Source: Fennellomyces sp. T-0311 (taxonomy: Eukaryota > Mucoromycota > Mucoromycetes > Mucorales > Lichtheimiaceae). From it: a stretch of DNA of 64,000 bases. The notes below the pieces were generated by a model. That model made no database searches. It was not told the origin of the DNA and saw only the letters and a program-made list of their open reading frames with translations. The stretch's first letter is position 1. Each line of letters starts with the position of its first letter. The stretch is taken from positions 620,001 through 684,000 of the forward strand of contig JALLLT010000019.1 of NCBI GenBank assembly GCA_025266875.1, written 5' to 3'. A program made the position numbers and the translations under genes. Below, piece by piece: positions 35,240 to 47,010 of the stretch.

Positions 35240-36860
35240 AAAAACATAAGATATCAACTGAATATAGCGAATGCAACTGGTGCTCTAGCAAAGAAGGATG
35301 TATCCATATTGTTGCTTGGCTCACCTATCGAAGCAGGTCCAGGAGGTCATACCACATCTGTCTGACAAAAAAAAATGCAAACATACAGCATCATGAATGG
35401 GTGCAAATGGTGATTTATAACACAGTTTATTCTCTGTAACAAATCTCCATCTACTGTAGCGGACAAGATAAACAATGGAGGCGTTTAACATCAACCAATC
35501 CCCTCCATCAACAGTATAAAAAGCTTCTGACCGGACTGACCCCGCCAAAGAATCCAGTAGCGGAGGCAATTGACAAGAAACGGGACGAAGAGTTTACCTC
35601 TCGGTGCAGCAAGTACAAGTCTATCCGGTGCCTCCGACCTTACCGACTTATTGATCCGATCTTATACCTGGCGGCCTCCTCCAAGGACAGACACCGACTG
35701 GTTAAGTGGCGTATGCACTGGCTCCCATCATACCCGCTCAAGAATTGCGAATGTGGTGCTGTAGCAGCCAATAGGGAGCACTACACTAACTGTCCATTAC
35801 TTCGGCCATTATATCAAGAACTACTCGAATTATTTGGCCCAATATCGGACCAGCGTAACGAGACACAGGCCCTTGACCACATAATGAATAGCTTACCACG
35901 TTCAGATACTGGTCTGACCCGTGGTAAATGGAAGAAGGCATGGCCAGCACTCCTACATGTCCTTCGTAAAATCGACAAACTGAGTCACCCCGATGAAGAG
36001 TACGATGAGGACGAACCCGCGCCAGAAGAGGCCCTACAAGGCAGCGCACCACAACCACAAGAAATCACCCATAGAGGGGTCACACTTTTATATCCCCAGC
36101 AATTTTATTTGACATCATGCCTACCCAGTTCTTTTCTTCGCACTACTTCTAATAACCTTCTACTGCACACGCCTGTCTTTTTCCCAATTAGGGTTTTTTC
36201 AGACATGGCATCAGCTCCTTTATTTTATATCTATACGTTTGTACCGCAAGGAAGCGACCACATCCCTATAGGGGCAGGTCTCATAGTCTTCCAATAAAGC
36301 CAATACTTTTTGAACTACTGTAGCGGATGACAAAATCGTCGAATATTGCATGCATGTAAAGTCAAGTTTTGTTATGATTTGCATAGAGGCTGCAGTGGAG
36401 ACACATGATGACTTTGATAATCCTAACATACATATCACCCAGTATTTCAAACGGGGCATCGTACGACACAAGCAACTTCACGCGAATGACAGACGTTAGT
36501 ATGACTCTACCAAGGATTGACTACCTTGGTGCGGCTTGTTATAACGTTTCGCTGCACGCAATGCGTCCTGATATTTGTAATCGTAGCAGGCGAAGCGCAT
36601 CGTGAATTTCGGTATGACCTTAACGGACCTAAAATGACGTACGTTCTATCTCTGAAAATAGTACATCCCATTGGCATCAACACAATTACTATAAATCCCA
36701 GCATATTGAATGGACCTTTAACCATCCTTGACAGAGGAGTGTTGGTAACGTGTCATCCTTCTCGAGTCAGCCTTTGAAAAAGATGAAGAGAATATCATCT
36801 ATCCTGTCACTAAAAAGTGTAATGATTGTTTTGAATCAATCGGCGTATTTCTTCCTTAAT
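35240..36860 (+). pseudogene. HET-domain gene relic D, interrupted by a LINE fragment
   Basis: 35285-35350 reads LAKKDVSILLLGSPIEAG, matching LAQKDISILLFG of the intact gene at 38086. 35391-35463 continues the match at nucleotide level, and after a foreign insertion 36315-36420 resumes it exactly at the next codon region, with SSFVMICIEAAVETHDDFDN against SSFVTIRTKAASAVEKPDDF. The terminal part near 36790-36858 reads ENIIYPVTKKCNDCFESIGV, matching the C-terminal SIGVC motif. Stops and frameshifts occur throughout and the N-terminal HET motifs are missing. The split by a retrotransposon with target duplication is described separately. Confidence 0.8.
35464..36314 (+). mobile_element. 5'-truncated non-LTR retrotransposon (LINE) 3' fragment
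   Basis: An 851-bp insertion flanked by a perfect 13-bp direct repeat (CTACTGTAGCGGA at 35451-35463 and 36315-36327), the target site duplication. One reading frame stays open through the insert from 35464 to TAA 36296-36298, about 278 codons. It contains the C-terminal zinc-knuckle-like motif CECGAVAANREHYTNCP preceded by RHRLVKWRMHWLPSYPLKN, as in LINE ORF2 C-termini; the reverse transcriptase and endonuclease are missing because of 5' truncation. An AATAAA lies near the 3' end (36294); there is no long poly-A tail. The intact frame inside a decayed host gene shows the insertion is young. Confidence 0.85.
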
Positions 36861-38085
36861 CAAGATTTCATATTGACATTAAATAATAAATTTTAAAGCC
36901 TCTTGTTCGAATCCACCATATCAAATTTAGACTATACGCAGGCAACACTAATACGTACCTAGGGAATGGGAATCACTTTTCAGTCAATTTTACTTCATAT
37001 TACCAATATGGATTGTTGTATGAGTAAACATATACTATTATTCTGAAGGCCAGAACCTTCGCTTTAGTTTACACATTGGCAACTATTCTAATTAATAATA
37101 ACAATTGTATACACAGCCGCTAGTACAACTATATCATAACATAGGATTGCTTTTTTTTTATCTGCAGTGGTGTCTTTTACGCATCTGTCATTCTTATCCT
37201 TCAGCTATGGACAGCATGTCTACGTATTCTGCGTGACCCTTTCATAATATCTTATACGTACTATGACACGAATTCAGTTTCTGTGATTGCTTAAATTGTA
37301 TGTTTGACAGAGGTATGATTTCTTTTTTAGCACAGCAATAAACTGTTTTTCTTGCCAAATAACTCACGTATTTACTTTTATGTGCGACAGTTTCATGGGA
37401 CTATTATTGGCTAAGCATACGCCGCATATGAAAACAGAAGGGCACTGTTGCTATATTGTGATTCGAACGATAAATTCATTAATTATACAAAGACAAAAGC
37501 TGCCGTACCGGTGATGATACTGGCACTCCTGTATAGATGGGAAGAAAGTAATCCAAACCGATGACGATGACACAGCAAACAGTCTTACAGAATGATATTT
37601 GGCATCGTGCCCCGGGTAGGTTCGAATCGGCTACAGCGGTCGTCAGGGGTATGTTCCACAATACTGCTACTATTTGCTGGCGGTGATACTTGCATTTATA
37701 GTAAAGCTTACTTACACCATCTGCTGTGGAACACACTTGTGGGCGAGTACAAGTTACTATGAGATAGAAATCAGAACGCCCCTTCCTGCTCTTCTTATTT
37801 CACTTTACAATCGCACCATACATTTCTTTCAATACATAGTTTCCAGCAACTTAAGCGAAAGGTAATGCTTGGGTTTTATGAAAATAATCCGAAAATGGTT
37901 GTGTAACAAGTTCAAGTTTCTAGAGTAATGTATATTGACTACAAGAGAAACCAACGGGCAACAATAGGTGATGGAGAAATTCTCAGTCGAGAGGGTGAAC
38001 TTAGGTGCCCACTCAAGGATTCCGAAGGTACGTAGGAACAAAGAAGTGGCTCAAACAAAAAGTGGTGTCTGAAACGACTAAATAG
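36861..38085. other. Spacer and 5' region of HET gene 2
   Basis: AT-rich, no recognisable independent gene. An ATG near 37972 opens a short frame (MEKFSVERVNL) that could be the first exon of HET gene 2, spliced from a weak GTGCCC donor to the acceptor ending at 38085; a better-looking GTACGT donor at about 38029 is in the wrong phase for that frame. Confidence 0.4.
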
Positions 38086-39815
38086 TGCCTGAGTTTAAAC
38101 CTACATGGCTTGTTCGCGTATCCGATATGCAAGTCGTGCCAGGGTCATCCGTGGACGGACACTATTGGGCCTTATCTTATTCCTGGAACCAGTCAGGAGA
38201 GCTGATCCATAAGGGTGGAGAAGATTATGACCGGATTGATGAAGGAAAACACCAGATTATTGAGTACAAAGGAACCAGAACCCGTACTATACAACATGGC
38301 AACTTTGACGTACCCCAAACAATCACCGAGTTTGATCCAGCAACGGAAAGCATTACGCTTGTCACTTTTCAAGGCCTTGTTCAACAGATATGCAAGGACT
38401 TCGATATCGAATATATTTGGTTTGACCAATTATGTATCGACCAAAACGATCACGACGCCAAAATGCACGAGATAAAGCAGATGCACACTATTTACAAAAA
38501 TGCACGTTGCACGGTGGCTGTTGTACCTGAATTCCAGTGGGCTAGAAGAGACGGAGGAATCAACGCTCCCTATGCGAATGTCAAGGATATACCAAATACT
38601 CAATGGTGCAAGCGTATCTGGACACTCGAGGAGGCATACGTTTCCGAACACATTCTTTTCCTTGGAAATAACGTACATATGTGGTCCAATGTCAATACAA
38701 TATGGAAAGCAACTACAAGTGGATTGGATGAAGAAGTATTTATGAACAAGGAGCCGTGGATCGCATGTACTGCTTTATGGTACGCTAGGAAGCGAACGAG
38801 CAGCAAGGCACATGATCGAATCTTTGCGTTAGCCAACGTCTTTCCAGAAATTATGCAGAAGATTACATTCAGCTATAAGCAACCTTTGCTCGACCTGATG
38901 GTGAACTTTTACCGTGGTTTGGCGCAGAAGGATATATCCATACTTCTGTTTGGGGTGCCTGCCGATTCTGACTTTGAAGAAGATAAAATTACGGCAATTC
39001 GACGAAAAGTGGCACATTTACTACCGTCATTGGAGGGAGTCGCCACACGACTATTCAACATCCCCAGGGATTCTAGCGGAGACGACAAAATTATGGCAGT
39101 TCGACAAAAAGAAGCAAGCGTACTACCATCGTGGACTGGTGCAAATGGTGCTCATGTAACTCAATTTAGTATTGGCAAAAACCCGATCGCTGGCACACCT
39201 GACTACACGATTGCTGGAGACTGCCTGCGTTTGACTTCCAGTTTTGTTACAATTCGCACAAAAGCTGCCAGTGCAGTCGAGAAGCCAGATGACTTTCATA
39301 ATCGAGACAAGTATCGACTGGAAATCAATAGACGGGACAAGAACATACGGTATAAAGAGTACCTGGATAAAAAACTACAACGGTCATATCGGTATATGGA
39401 AGATGGCTTGCCTTTCGATCCGTTCTCGTATGACTGGAAAGGTAGCATCGCTGATGGTGGCTCACCAGATCTGACGTTTGTCAGCACAACAAGCAAGTCG
39501 CATCATACATACGACAGTAACTACTTTCTCCTGGGCCTACATATTACGCATGTTTTGCCTATGGTAGAGGAAGGTAAAACTGCTACCAATACATTGTTGA
39601 AACCAACGCACCGCGGCGGACATTTATCACTTACCAAAGAATGCTCTGAATGCATCATTCTTTTCGAGCTTGGCTTTCAATGCGGACGCGACACTATCTT
39701 TCCTGTTATTGAAAAGGACAACGAGTGCTATAGATCAATTGGTGTATGTCTTATTCATTGTAACCTTAACATTGACTCCCTTGTTCAACACAAGCAAACA
39801 TTTGACATTAGATAG
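38086..39815 (+). CDS. HET-domain protein 2 (heterokaryon-incompatibility-like), intact
   Basis: Paralogue of the gene at 15779, with an open main exon of about 576 codons; the first ATG in it is at 38127. HET motifs: YWALSYSW, YIWFDQLCIDQ followed by MHTIYKNA, and WCKRIWTLEEAY. The middle part carries ALWYARKRTSSKAHDRIFAL, shared by all copies. The C-terminal half has PTHRGGHLSLTKECSECIIL and ends with SIGVC and a short hydrophilic tail. It is clearly diverged in amino acids from copy 1 yet fully open, so both are probably under constraint. The frame upstream of the ATG (FKPTWLVRVSDMQVV) is conserved with copy 1 up to a splice acceptor at 38085, so a short 5' exon is likely. No known effector domain is fused. 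Role in recognition or death is inference from the ascomycete family. Confidence 0.85.
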
Positions 39816-40049
39816 TGGCTTTATTCCCAGAATTTTTAATATACGCTTTATCAAGGTCTCTTTTACATCCCATAATGTAGTATTACTGTTTACATAGTTG
39901 GCGGAAGAGAAAGCTCGGCTCGTAGCAAGGTTTTACGTAGAGCAATAGAAAGCAGGCTCCAGTTTAATAGGGATGGTAACAGAGTATGAGAATATTGAAA
40001 TTAAATTAGTTATGTACAAATGCATTGAAGGATAAATAAATGTAAAATG

Positions 40050-41516
40050 TTAGGCAGACATGGATAGATCATGTTTGGCCGGGCGTCGTCGCTGCCTGTT
40101 CATCATGAAAGCGACAAACACCATAAACAGAAAACCAAGCACAACTTCGGTTGTCCAGATCACTCGAGGAGTCCACATATCGCTATGGCGCTTCGGCGAT
40201 AGTTGCGATATAGGTACTTTGGGTTGCAATGTTATTGGGTTGGGCGACGGTTTCCAATCAGGTTGATAAGGTGGCCCTTCTGCTGCGTAATCCCACTTCC
40301 CTCTTTCCCAGCACGACTTGTCAACAAGCAGTTTGCTCTTATCCTTTGCTGGTGGTTGTGCATGAGGATCTACCCGCGCTTTCCACCAGGGAAGCATTCC
40401 ACGGCATACCGAGCACCAGCTGCTGCGGATATTGTGGAAAGCAGGATCGCTCCAATTGCCAATGAATGAGGCGTCTAGTCGATCATTTGCCGACACGTCC
40501 AGTGCGTGCTTTCGAAATGCCAGATGCTCCAGGTACGCATCATCGTTCTGGTCTAAATAGTTGATGTAGTTGGCGAGGTCGCGCGGATCTGGAAAGGCGT
40601 CCATCCGAATGACTGACTTTCGATCTGGGATGAAACCTTCGTACGAATCGGGGCCATCTACGATCGGCACCGTGGATGCAGCAAAGGTATCAAACAATTT
40701 TTCGGTCACTAGTCGCATAGCTTAAGCATCACATGAAATCAAGACGTAGTGATCATACCATAGTCCTCGCAATTGGCATTCTCGATGGCCAGATAAAACT
40801 TGTATTCCCCCATCAACTCCATCCTCGACTTGTCCTCTGGGAATTTCTGGTTGTTCAGGCAATCCCCATAACTATCTACCTCGACGTACTTCATCAGCTG
40901 CTCAACGTAATTCTGGCGCCCGCTAGTAGCAGCGCAATTGCGCGCGATCCAGACAATTGGGGCCTTTCTCGACTTGGTTTGCAAGAAATTCATTGGAAGA
41001 GGTCTGTTTGCGACATCCATGATTGTGGGCGAATAGTACGAAAACAGAAATGCGCTTTTGAGATGGTAAGATGCCAGATAGTCAAACACTTTCATCTTTT
41101 CGGGTTCCATTCGAAACAGTGCAGTGTGCGGTGACTCTTGTGTCTCCAAGATCCATGGCTGATTTTCGATTCCTGGATCACGTATAACGAGTTTAGCTTC
41201 ACCTAACAACCCAGCTGTCCAATAGTAAACATTACGTGCAGGAACCTGCGAGCTAAAATAGTCGGCTGCATGAAATATAACGGCTGCGGCTTGGTCGACA
41301 TGTTCGGTGGATGAAGTGATGCTGCACCAGTTTTTGGGCGATTCGACTTGGTAGCCATCGGGTACAGGGCAATCGTCACCGAGGATCAGATCGTGGCCTA
41401 ATATGAGCTTAATGATTGGTGATGCATGAACTACCTGGGCTTTTACCATCAAAAATGACGGCACTGAACCATCGCGTCCAATGGACGATTGTGAATGGAG
41501 GCAAAGGTTTGTCCAT
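40050..41516 (-). CDS. GT10 alpha-1,3-fucosyltransferase-like glycosyltransferase
   Basis: Transfers fucose from GDP-fucose to glycans in the secretory pathway; fucose occurs in mucoralean cell-wall polymers. Exons on the minus strand: 41516-41447, 41397-40759 and 40720-40050, encoding 459 aa. The start block FTIVHWTRWFSAVIFD and AAAVIFHAADY fit the N-terminal GT10 lobe. The hallmark donor-binding motif is complete across the last junction: YKFYLAIENANCEDY joined to AMRLVTEKLFDTF, then STVPIVDGPDSYEGFIP and RDLANYINYLDQNDDAY. A single membrane segment lies near the C-terminus (VVLGFLFMVFVAFM) followed by a basic tail. No N-terminal signal anchor is seen with this start, although classical fucosyltransferases are type II; an upstream exon could exist. 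Confidence 0.88.
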
Positions 41517-43893
41517 AAGTCCTTAAAAAGAAAGAGGCATTTAAGATCACACAAACTGATGAAAAAGGGCTTGCGGAGTGTTTTAATGCTTGGCGCTGGA
41601 TGATGCGCATCGTATCTATCGATCGCTCTTACTCCTTGAGTACCGTTAGCAGTTCGCTAGTGCCTAGATCATATCGATCGCCTCCTCTCGATGTAGCTGA
41701 CCTCGTAATAATTGCAAACAAGGAGGATGTCGCCATGAAAATTTCTCCCAGGGCGTTGCGGGCTTGTGCTTCGAGTATCGGCATGCACGACCAACGATTC
41801 CGAATTAAGGACCGCAACATTCAAAAATAGAAATAGAACTTTCTTTGAGGTCTAAAACCCTGTGTATCCATAGACACCCGCACTGCCATCAAACGGGCAT
41901 ATCATAGTTTTTATAAAACAGGACGGGTAAAACTCGCTCTGCCGTTGCAAACAGACGAAGCAGAAGATGCTGAGTATGTAATTTATTAGCTCAGCATCCC
42001 TGCCCCTTAAACGATACAATGCATGAGATGGAAAAGCAGCACGTAGACGCATCTGAGCCGCTTGTTCGTTAATCCATTGTACCCCTGTTTGCGAAGCCAA
42101 GTATTTCCCAGAGGGTACAACAGGATTGCTGTCTGTTTTGCAACTTGTCTCTGAACCAAGCCGCTTTCTTGGATCTGCCTTGAGCACAGACGCAAGCTGC
42201 GCACAGACCTTTCTCAAAAAGGAGACACCAGGAGATAAACATAAACCAGGTGTCTGACAGTTTACCATACAGGATACTACTTGATAACTTGCTTGGAATC
42301 CAACCATCAAATTTACGTATCGAAAACTTACCGCCAGAAAAGTTTAAATGCACCATTTCAAATATCGGTGCCCATTTGTCTAGGCCACTTTGTAATCGTA
42401 ATGGCATGACACATTGTATGACAAACATTTGCTATAAGCAACGCCAGCATATTTAATCTGACATATGTATCTTTCTGGTCAGGTTTAAATTGCTTTGAAT
42501 AGATGGGACATATAGCCAATTCACACCCATAAGCGGCCTAAGGCTTGTTTCCTCTAAAACGACCGTCAAATCTCTTTTGGTACTCTCCAAAGTTTCTAGT
42601 AATAATCAAGGTTGGGTTCTTACCATAGATACTTACAGTACTACCTCCTAAATAGCGGTGACCAAAGATGCGCTTACGTAAATCTTGGCCGGCGGATAAG
42701 GTGATCACGGCTGCATGAACAACGATTTTTTAAGTCCAGCATAAGCTGACATCTGTGTGAGCAACAAACACGCGTTCCGTTTTGTTTCTTTCTTTTGATT
42801 TTAATACCATTGACCATTTCGAATATCCATTTAACACGTTACACTCCACACATCCGCCATTTTGTGCTGATGTCTGCAGCATTAAGTAGCCGCTTACGCA
42901 CTTGGTGGATTTGGTGGGCTGCCATGGCTCCCAACCACTACCTATCCCCTTTACGACGCTTTGCCGCCATCAGTGCTCAATATATTACGTAGTTGAGTGA
43001 ATTTCTATTGATATAATTACGTATGCTGACGCTTTCAGGTCCTTGAAAGAGGTGTCGTCTAATAGCCATGACATCAAGAGCTATTTTGCTCACTGTTAAA
43101 AATAGCCTGGAGCAAAAGCGCTCTTGAGTCCAGATATACTGAACCGAGACGGTGATATGAAGTAGCTGGGCTGAGACACACTCGACATTAGGCTGAAAGG
43201 AAAGGTGAAGTGCTTATCGCCGAACTGACCTAGTATGAAGTAATGCGAAAGCACCATTGCAAGTATTACAACCTTTGAATTTTGTACACTTGTTTCCTTG
43301 ATGACTTCCTCATGCATGTTGTTTTGTTAATCCAGAACAAACCACTTTCGGAAAAACTAGCAAGCTGAAATAAGAGATAAATACGATCATAAACGTAGAA
43401 TTTATGATACTAATAGGATCATAAAAGAATGAGCTGCTCTTTGTTGTTTTTTACGACAAGAAGTGCTACGTTCACCCTCTTCAACAATCATTCGTTTCCT
43501 CGCAAGATAAATCTTCAGGAAATTGATTTCGACAAGGAGGCCTGCGCATGTTGATCAAGTGACCGAAGATTTGAACCAGGAACAGCAGCGAGAATCCCTC
43601 TTTTGAAGAAACTACACAAGTTGATTGATATTATCAGCAAAGCGTCGACGAGTCATGACTGTAACAAATTCTCAACAAGTGGCTTCCAAATATCGTGAGT
43701 TGTCTGTCGCTTGTTAAGGTTTGTAGATGTAACCATCTGAGTGGTATATTATTGGGACTAACGCGTGTCTTGAAGAGGATCATTACTGCAACAACAATAG
43801 CGTTGATCGAGACTGATGAAAATGCAGGAGTAGATCCCTTATCATAGTTGTAACCTTCTTTCGGACGCCTTATTCGAATTTAATTGCATACTA
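41517..43893. other. Gene-poor region with undefined ORFs
   Basis: A 152-codon ORF on the minus strand (42310-41852) and a shorter plus-strand ORF (42250-42456, LPYRILLDNLLGIQPSNLRI) overlap; neither has a family I recognise, and both could be decayed transposon sequence. 43540-43620 has a short Gln/Glu-rich open stretch (VDQVTEDLNQEQQ) without context. No RNA gene seen. Confidence 0.35.
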
Positions 43894-44106
43894 GGGAAGT
43901 TCAGTGAACCTCCGAAAGACTATAAATATATATATATAATGAGTTGGATATTTGCTCAGAAGACTTTTGTGCCTCCCAAAGGTACCTAACAATTGCAACA
44001 TAAACTATTTGCAAAATTATCGTAGAAAATTTAGTTATCGTGGAGCTATGTTCGTATGGAATAAGGTTTTTCTTATGTCATAATATGGACGTTCACTGAA
44101 CTCCCC
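43894..44106. mobile_element. 213-bp Tc1/mariner-type MITE
   Basis: Terminal inverted repeats of about 20 bp: GGGAAGTTCAGTGAACCTCC at the left end and the complement of GGGGAGTTCAGTGAACGTCC at the right end (two mismatches). Both ends are flanked by TA (43892-43893 and 44107-44108), the target duplication of Tc1/mariner elements. The interior is AT-rich and non-coding, so it is non-autonomous. No transposase is in the window. Confidence 0.8.
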
Positions 44107-44308
44107 TATTATGCACCAAACACTTCATACATTCCTAATCATCTCATATCTTATCATCTCACCTTAACTTCTCACTTAATATCATCTTCACTGTAAAAGA
44201 CATTCCCTTTCCGCATAACCCTTTTCATTTATAAAGCTACCAAGCAAAATTATCATTGTTGCACAAGAGCAAATCGAAAGAGACCAACTACCTAGTACAT
44301 GACTAGTC

Positions 44309-45470
44309 GTATTGTAGAGATCACATGGTGATAGCCACCACTGACGTCGCCCTAGGAATAAGTCTCGCGGCGCCTGCCTCTATTTGCGTTTCTTTCATTC
44401 AAACTTGCATTGGAGAGCCAGGCTTGAGAGGCTTCATTATGACAAAGGGGTAGTTAGCGGCGATGGGGCCCTCATGATCTCATGAGAAGTGAAGTCGATA
44501 GCGGCGAGTATAATACCTCGCCTGGTTCAGTTTTTGGTGTCTTTGAGGGCTGTCCTTGGCCTTGACGAATACTGATGGGGTGACAGACCCCGTTACGGAT
44601 TCTTGCCTGCTCAGTTGCAATATTGGTAGATGTCTGAACTGACTTGCTTCTAAACAAAATGCAAGTTGGCAAAAGATTGGGCTTGAAGGCCTAACTTGAC
44701 GAAGGGAGTCAACTGCGGCGAACAAGCTCTTGTCCCGGCAAGGGTCAAGTTGCCTGCGATACTCTGCCCGCATCAGCTCTTGGCGGCTTTGGAGGATGTC
44801 CTGGCCTTGACAAATTCAGGGGGGAATGGAGTGTGGGTCGCTTTACGCGGCTGTTGTCCGGAGCAATAGGTAGTTGCCTCAACTGAATTGCCTTTGCTGA
44901 TGTAACAATGATGACTATAGTACACTATCCACGAAGGCCTTGGTTGCTGAACGATGTGCCATATTTCGGAGGAGCATCTTTTGTATTCTAATAAAGTACC
45001 TTTTTTGTTTGTAACTTGAACGTGTCCTTGTATCTCATAACCAGTTGGAGTTTTTCATTTCTGGACTATTGTTAATGCCATCATTGTGAAAAGCTGCTGT
45101 GATCTGATCTTGTTCGACACCATCTTGGCGTTTGACATACATTTAGTCTGATTTTTACGAACTTGAGGAATATTAAGGTTGCTAAGGGATACGTACGTAG
45201 CGATGGTATGAAGTGCTGCTTGTACTCAATGCACTCAAGATGGACATGTATTACGCATATGCTTCCAACACAATGGCTCTCGTACCAAGCTTAGGTGCTC
45301 TTATTTGAAAAATCACTACAAAGATAATGAAGATATATACCGGTGCGTGAATGGCCATTTGTCTATTAATCTGCTATCACGTGCAGAATGATGCAAGCGC
45401 ATCTGGACACTCGACGAGGCGTACGTTTCAAAGGTACGCTTTCTTGGCGGCAACGTGGACGTCTGATCAA
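44309..45470 (+). repeat. Inverted segmental duplication, left arm
   Basis: This segment reappears in opposite orientation at 51430-52587. Identity by eye is high in the outer half (for example around 44480-44960 against 51980-52410) and lower toward the inner end. The inner part contains HET-relic sequence; the outer part contains a minus-strand ORF (44773-44480, MRAEYRRQLDPCRDKS) also open in the other arm (52124-52363). The outer edge falls at gtattgtag (44309). Because HET sequence runs across the inner edge, this is a duplicated chromosomal segment rather than transposon ends. Confidence 0.85.
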
Positions 45471-46160
45471 ATATCGCTTATATATGAAACTCACCTACGC
45501 TCGACCAAAATATCCAAAACCTAGCTAAACGTGGAAGCTAGATGATGCGCACTGCGTCGTGGTATGCAAGGAAACGCACAAGCAGCAAGGTACCCGATCG
45601 CATATTCGCACTGCCCAACATCTTTCCGGAGCTAAAGGACGACATTACCTTCGGTTATAAGCTGCCTTTGGTCAACTTGATGATTCAATCCTACATTACC
45701 TTGACTCAGAAGGACGTAACTGTGACCAAAAAAGGCACACCCATACTGTTATTTGGGGCACCTATTGAATTTGACAATCCAGTCAAGTAGTATACCGGTA
45801 CCAACGCTGACTATACCTTATATGCGGAGGTGTTTATCAAAGTAATCGGAGGTCGCTATTTGTCGGCAGGACGAGCAATAGACGGTCGGTCCACAGACCT
45901 GATATTTGTTACGACAACACACAAATTCCAGAGTATCTGCATAAACATGCGCAAGGAACGTGGATTGAAAGCAATACGTATCTTACCCAGGATGGAGGAA
46001 GAAAAAACTGCCGGAAGCTAGCCGTCAAAGTACTGAAAATTGCTTGAATGCATCATACCTTTTGATCTAAGGTTCGACTACGACAGAAAAGAATATATAC
46101 CCTGCTATCAAGAAGGGCAAGAGCGGCTTCAGATTGATCGATGTATACCTTCTTGATAGA
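45220..46160 (+). pseudogene. HET-domain gene relic C
   Basis: Collinear with the intact HET genes: 45236-45300 resembles the KQMHSIYGNA...LALVPEL region, 45399-45445 keeps RIWTLDEAYVSK with changes, 45553-45700 reads ASWYARKRTSSKVPDRIFAL and DDITFGYKLPLVNLMIQ, and 45735-45780 reads TPILLFGAPIEFDN. A later segment, 45860-46150, corresponds to the C-terminal half with gaps. Stops interrupt the frame, for example TGA after the VDV block near 45463 and TAG at 45788. The first 250 bp lie inside the left arm of the inverted duplication. Confidence 0.8.
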
Positions 46161-47010
46161 AAAACTTAACTTTGCCCCGATTGTTCATCCTCAGCAGACC
46201 TTTCATATCAGTTAAATCACGGATGTATCGTGTTCCCCATAATCTTAATTAAATCATCGACAGCGGCACTGGTGCTGGGGAGTGACCGGATATGCTATTT
46301 ATCAGCAATCGGGTTAAAATAGCAAAGAGGGTCGCCTAAGCGGATGGTCCTTATCGAACATTATGCATCGACTAAAAAATGCAGACGGTGTTAATGGATC
46401 CCAGCCGACTGGAAATGATCCTTGTGTTACCGCACTGATGTAAGCGCTTTGGGCTATGAGAGCTGAGGACCCATGCATCTGCAGAAACAAGGAAGATGCA
46501 AAGAAAAGGAGGTGAGCAGGTTTGTTGACTACTGCTTTCAATTATGGTTGGCCCTCACAGCAGCTTCTCGCGTGAGAGCGGTTGCTGTTGGTGGGAATTT
46601 TATAATAGAGATGTATCTTTATCGATGAACAAATTGGGCACGAGGATGTGATTGGATACGCACAGACACGCTACAGAGTAGGAGAAGATAGAGAGCGAGA
46701 GCGAGAGCAGGAGGAATGGACGCGATCATGAACGCGTTTCAAATATAGGCAGTGTGTGATTTGGATGGATTGTGCGTGACTTACAAAGCCAAGGTGAATG
46801 GTCGTGTCTCACCTTAGCGTCCCTCCTTTCAAAACTCTCTCCAAAAAAAACGCAATAAATCTTTTAGATCGCTATACCCCTGATCAACCTTATACCTTTT
46901 TCTTCTTTACAGCCAAACACACGTTTCCGCTCTATTGTCCTCCATTCCACATACTTTTTACTTCGTTTCCTTAGATAACATTGGCTACTGTGAACTGTGC
47001 AAAGCCTACA
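46161..47010. promoter_or_regulatory. Spacer and promoter of the importin-like gene
   Basis: No gene seen. A purine tract of repeated GAGAGCGAGAGC at about 46683-46712 and a pyrimidine-rich stretch from about 46890 to 46975 precede the start codon; such CT-rich blocks are common upstream of fungal genes. Confidence 0.4.

Noticed and set aside
37608..37640. GGTTCGAATC word within a GC-rich patch, possible tRNA or SINE
   Set aside because: No cloverleaf pairing and no recognisable A box or poly-A/T tail; single occurrence.
41852..42310. 152-codon minus-strand ORF as a gene
   Set aside because: No recognisable domain and an overlapping plus-strand ORF; kept only as an unclear stretch.
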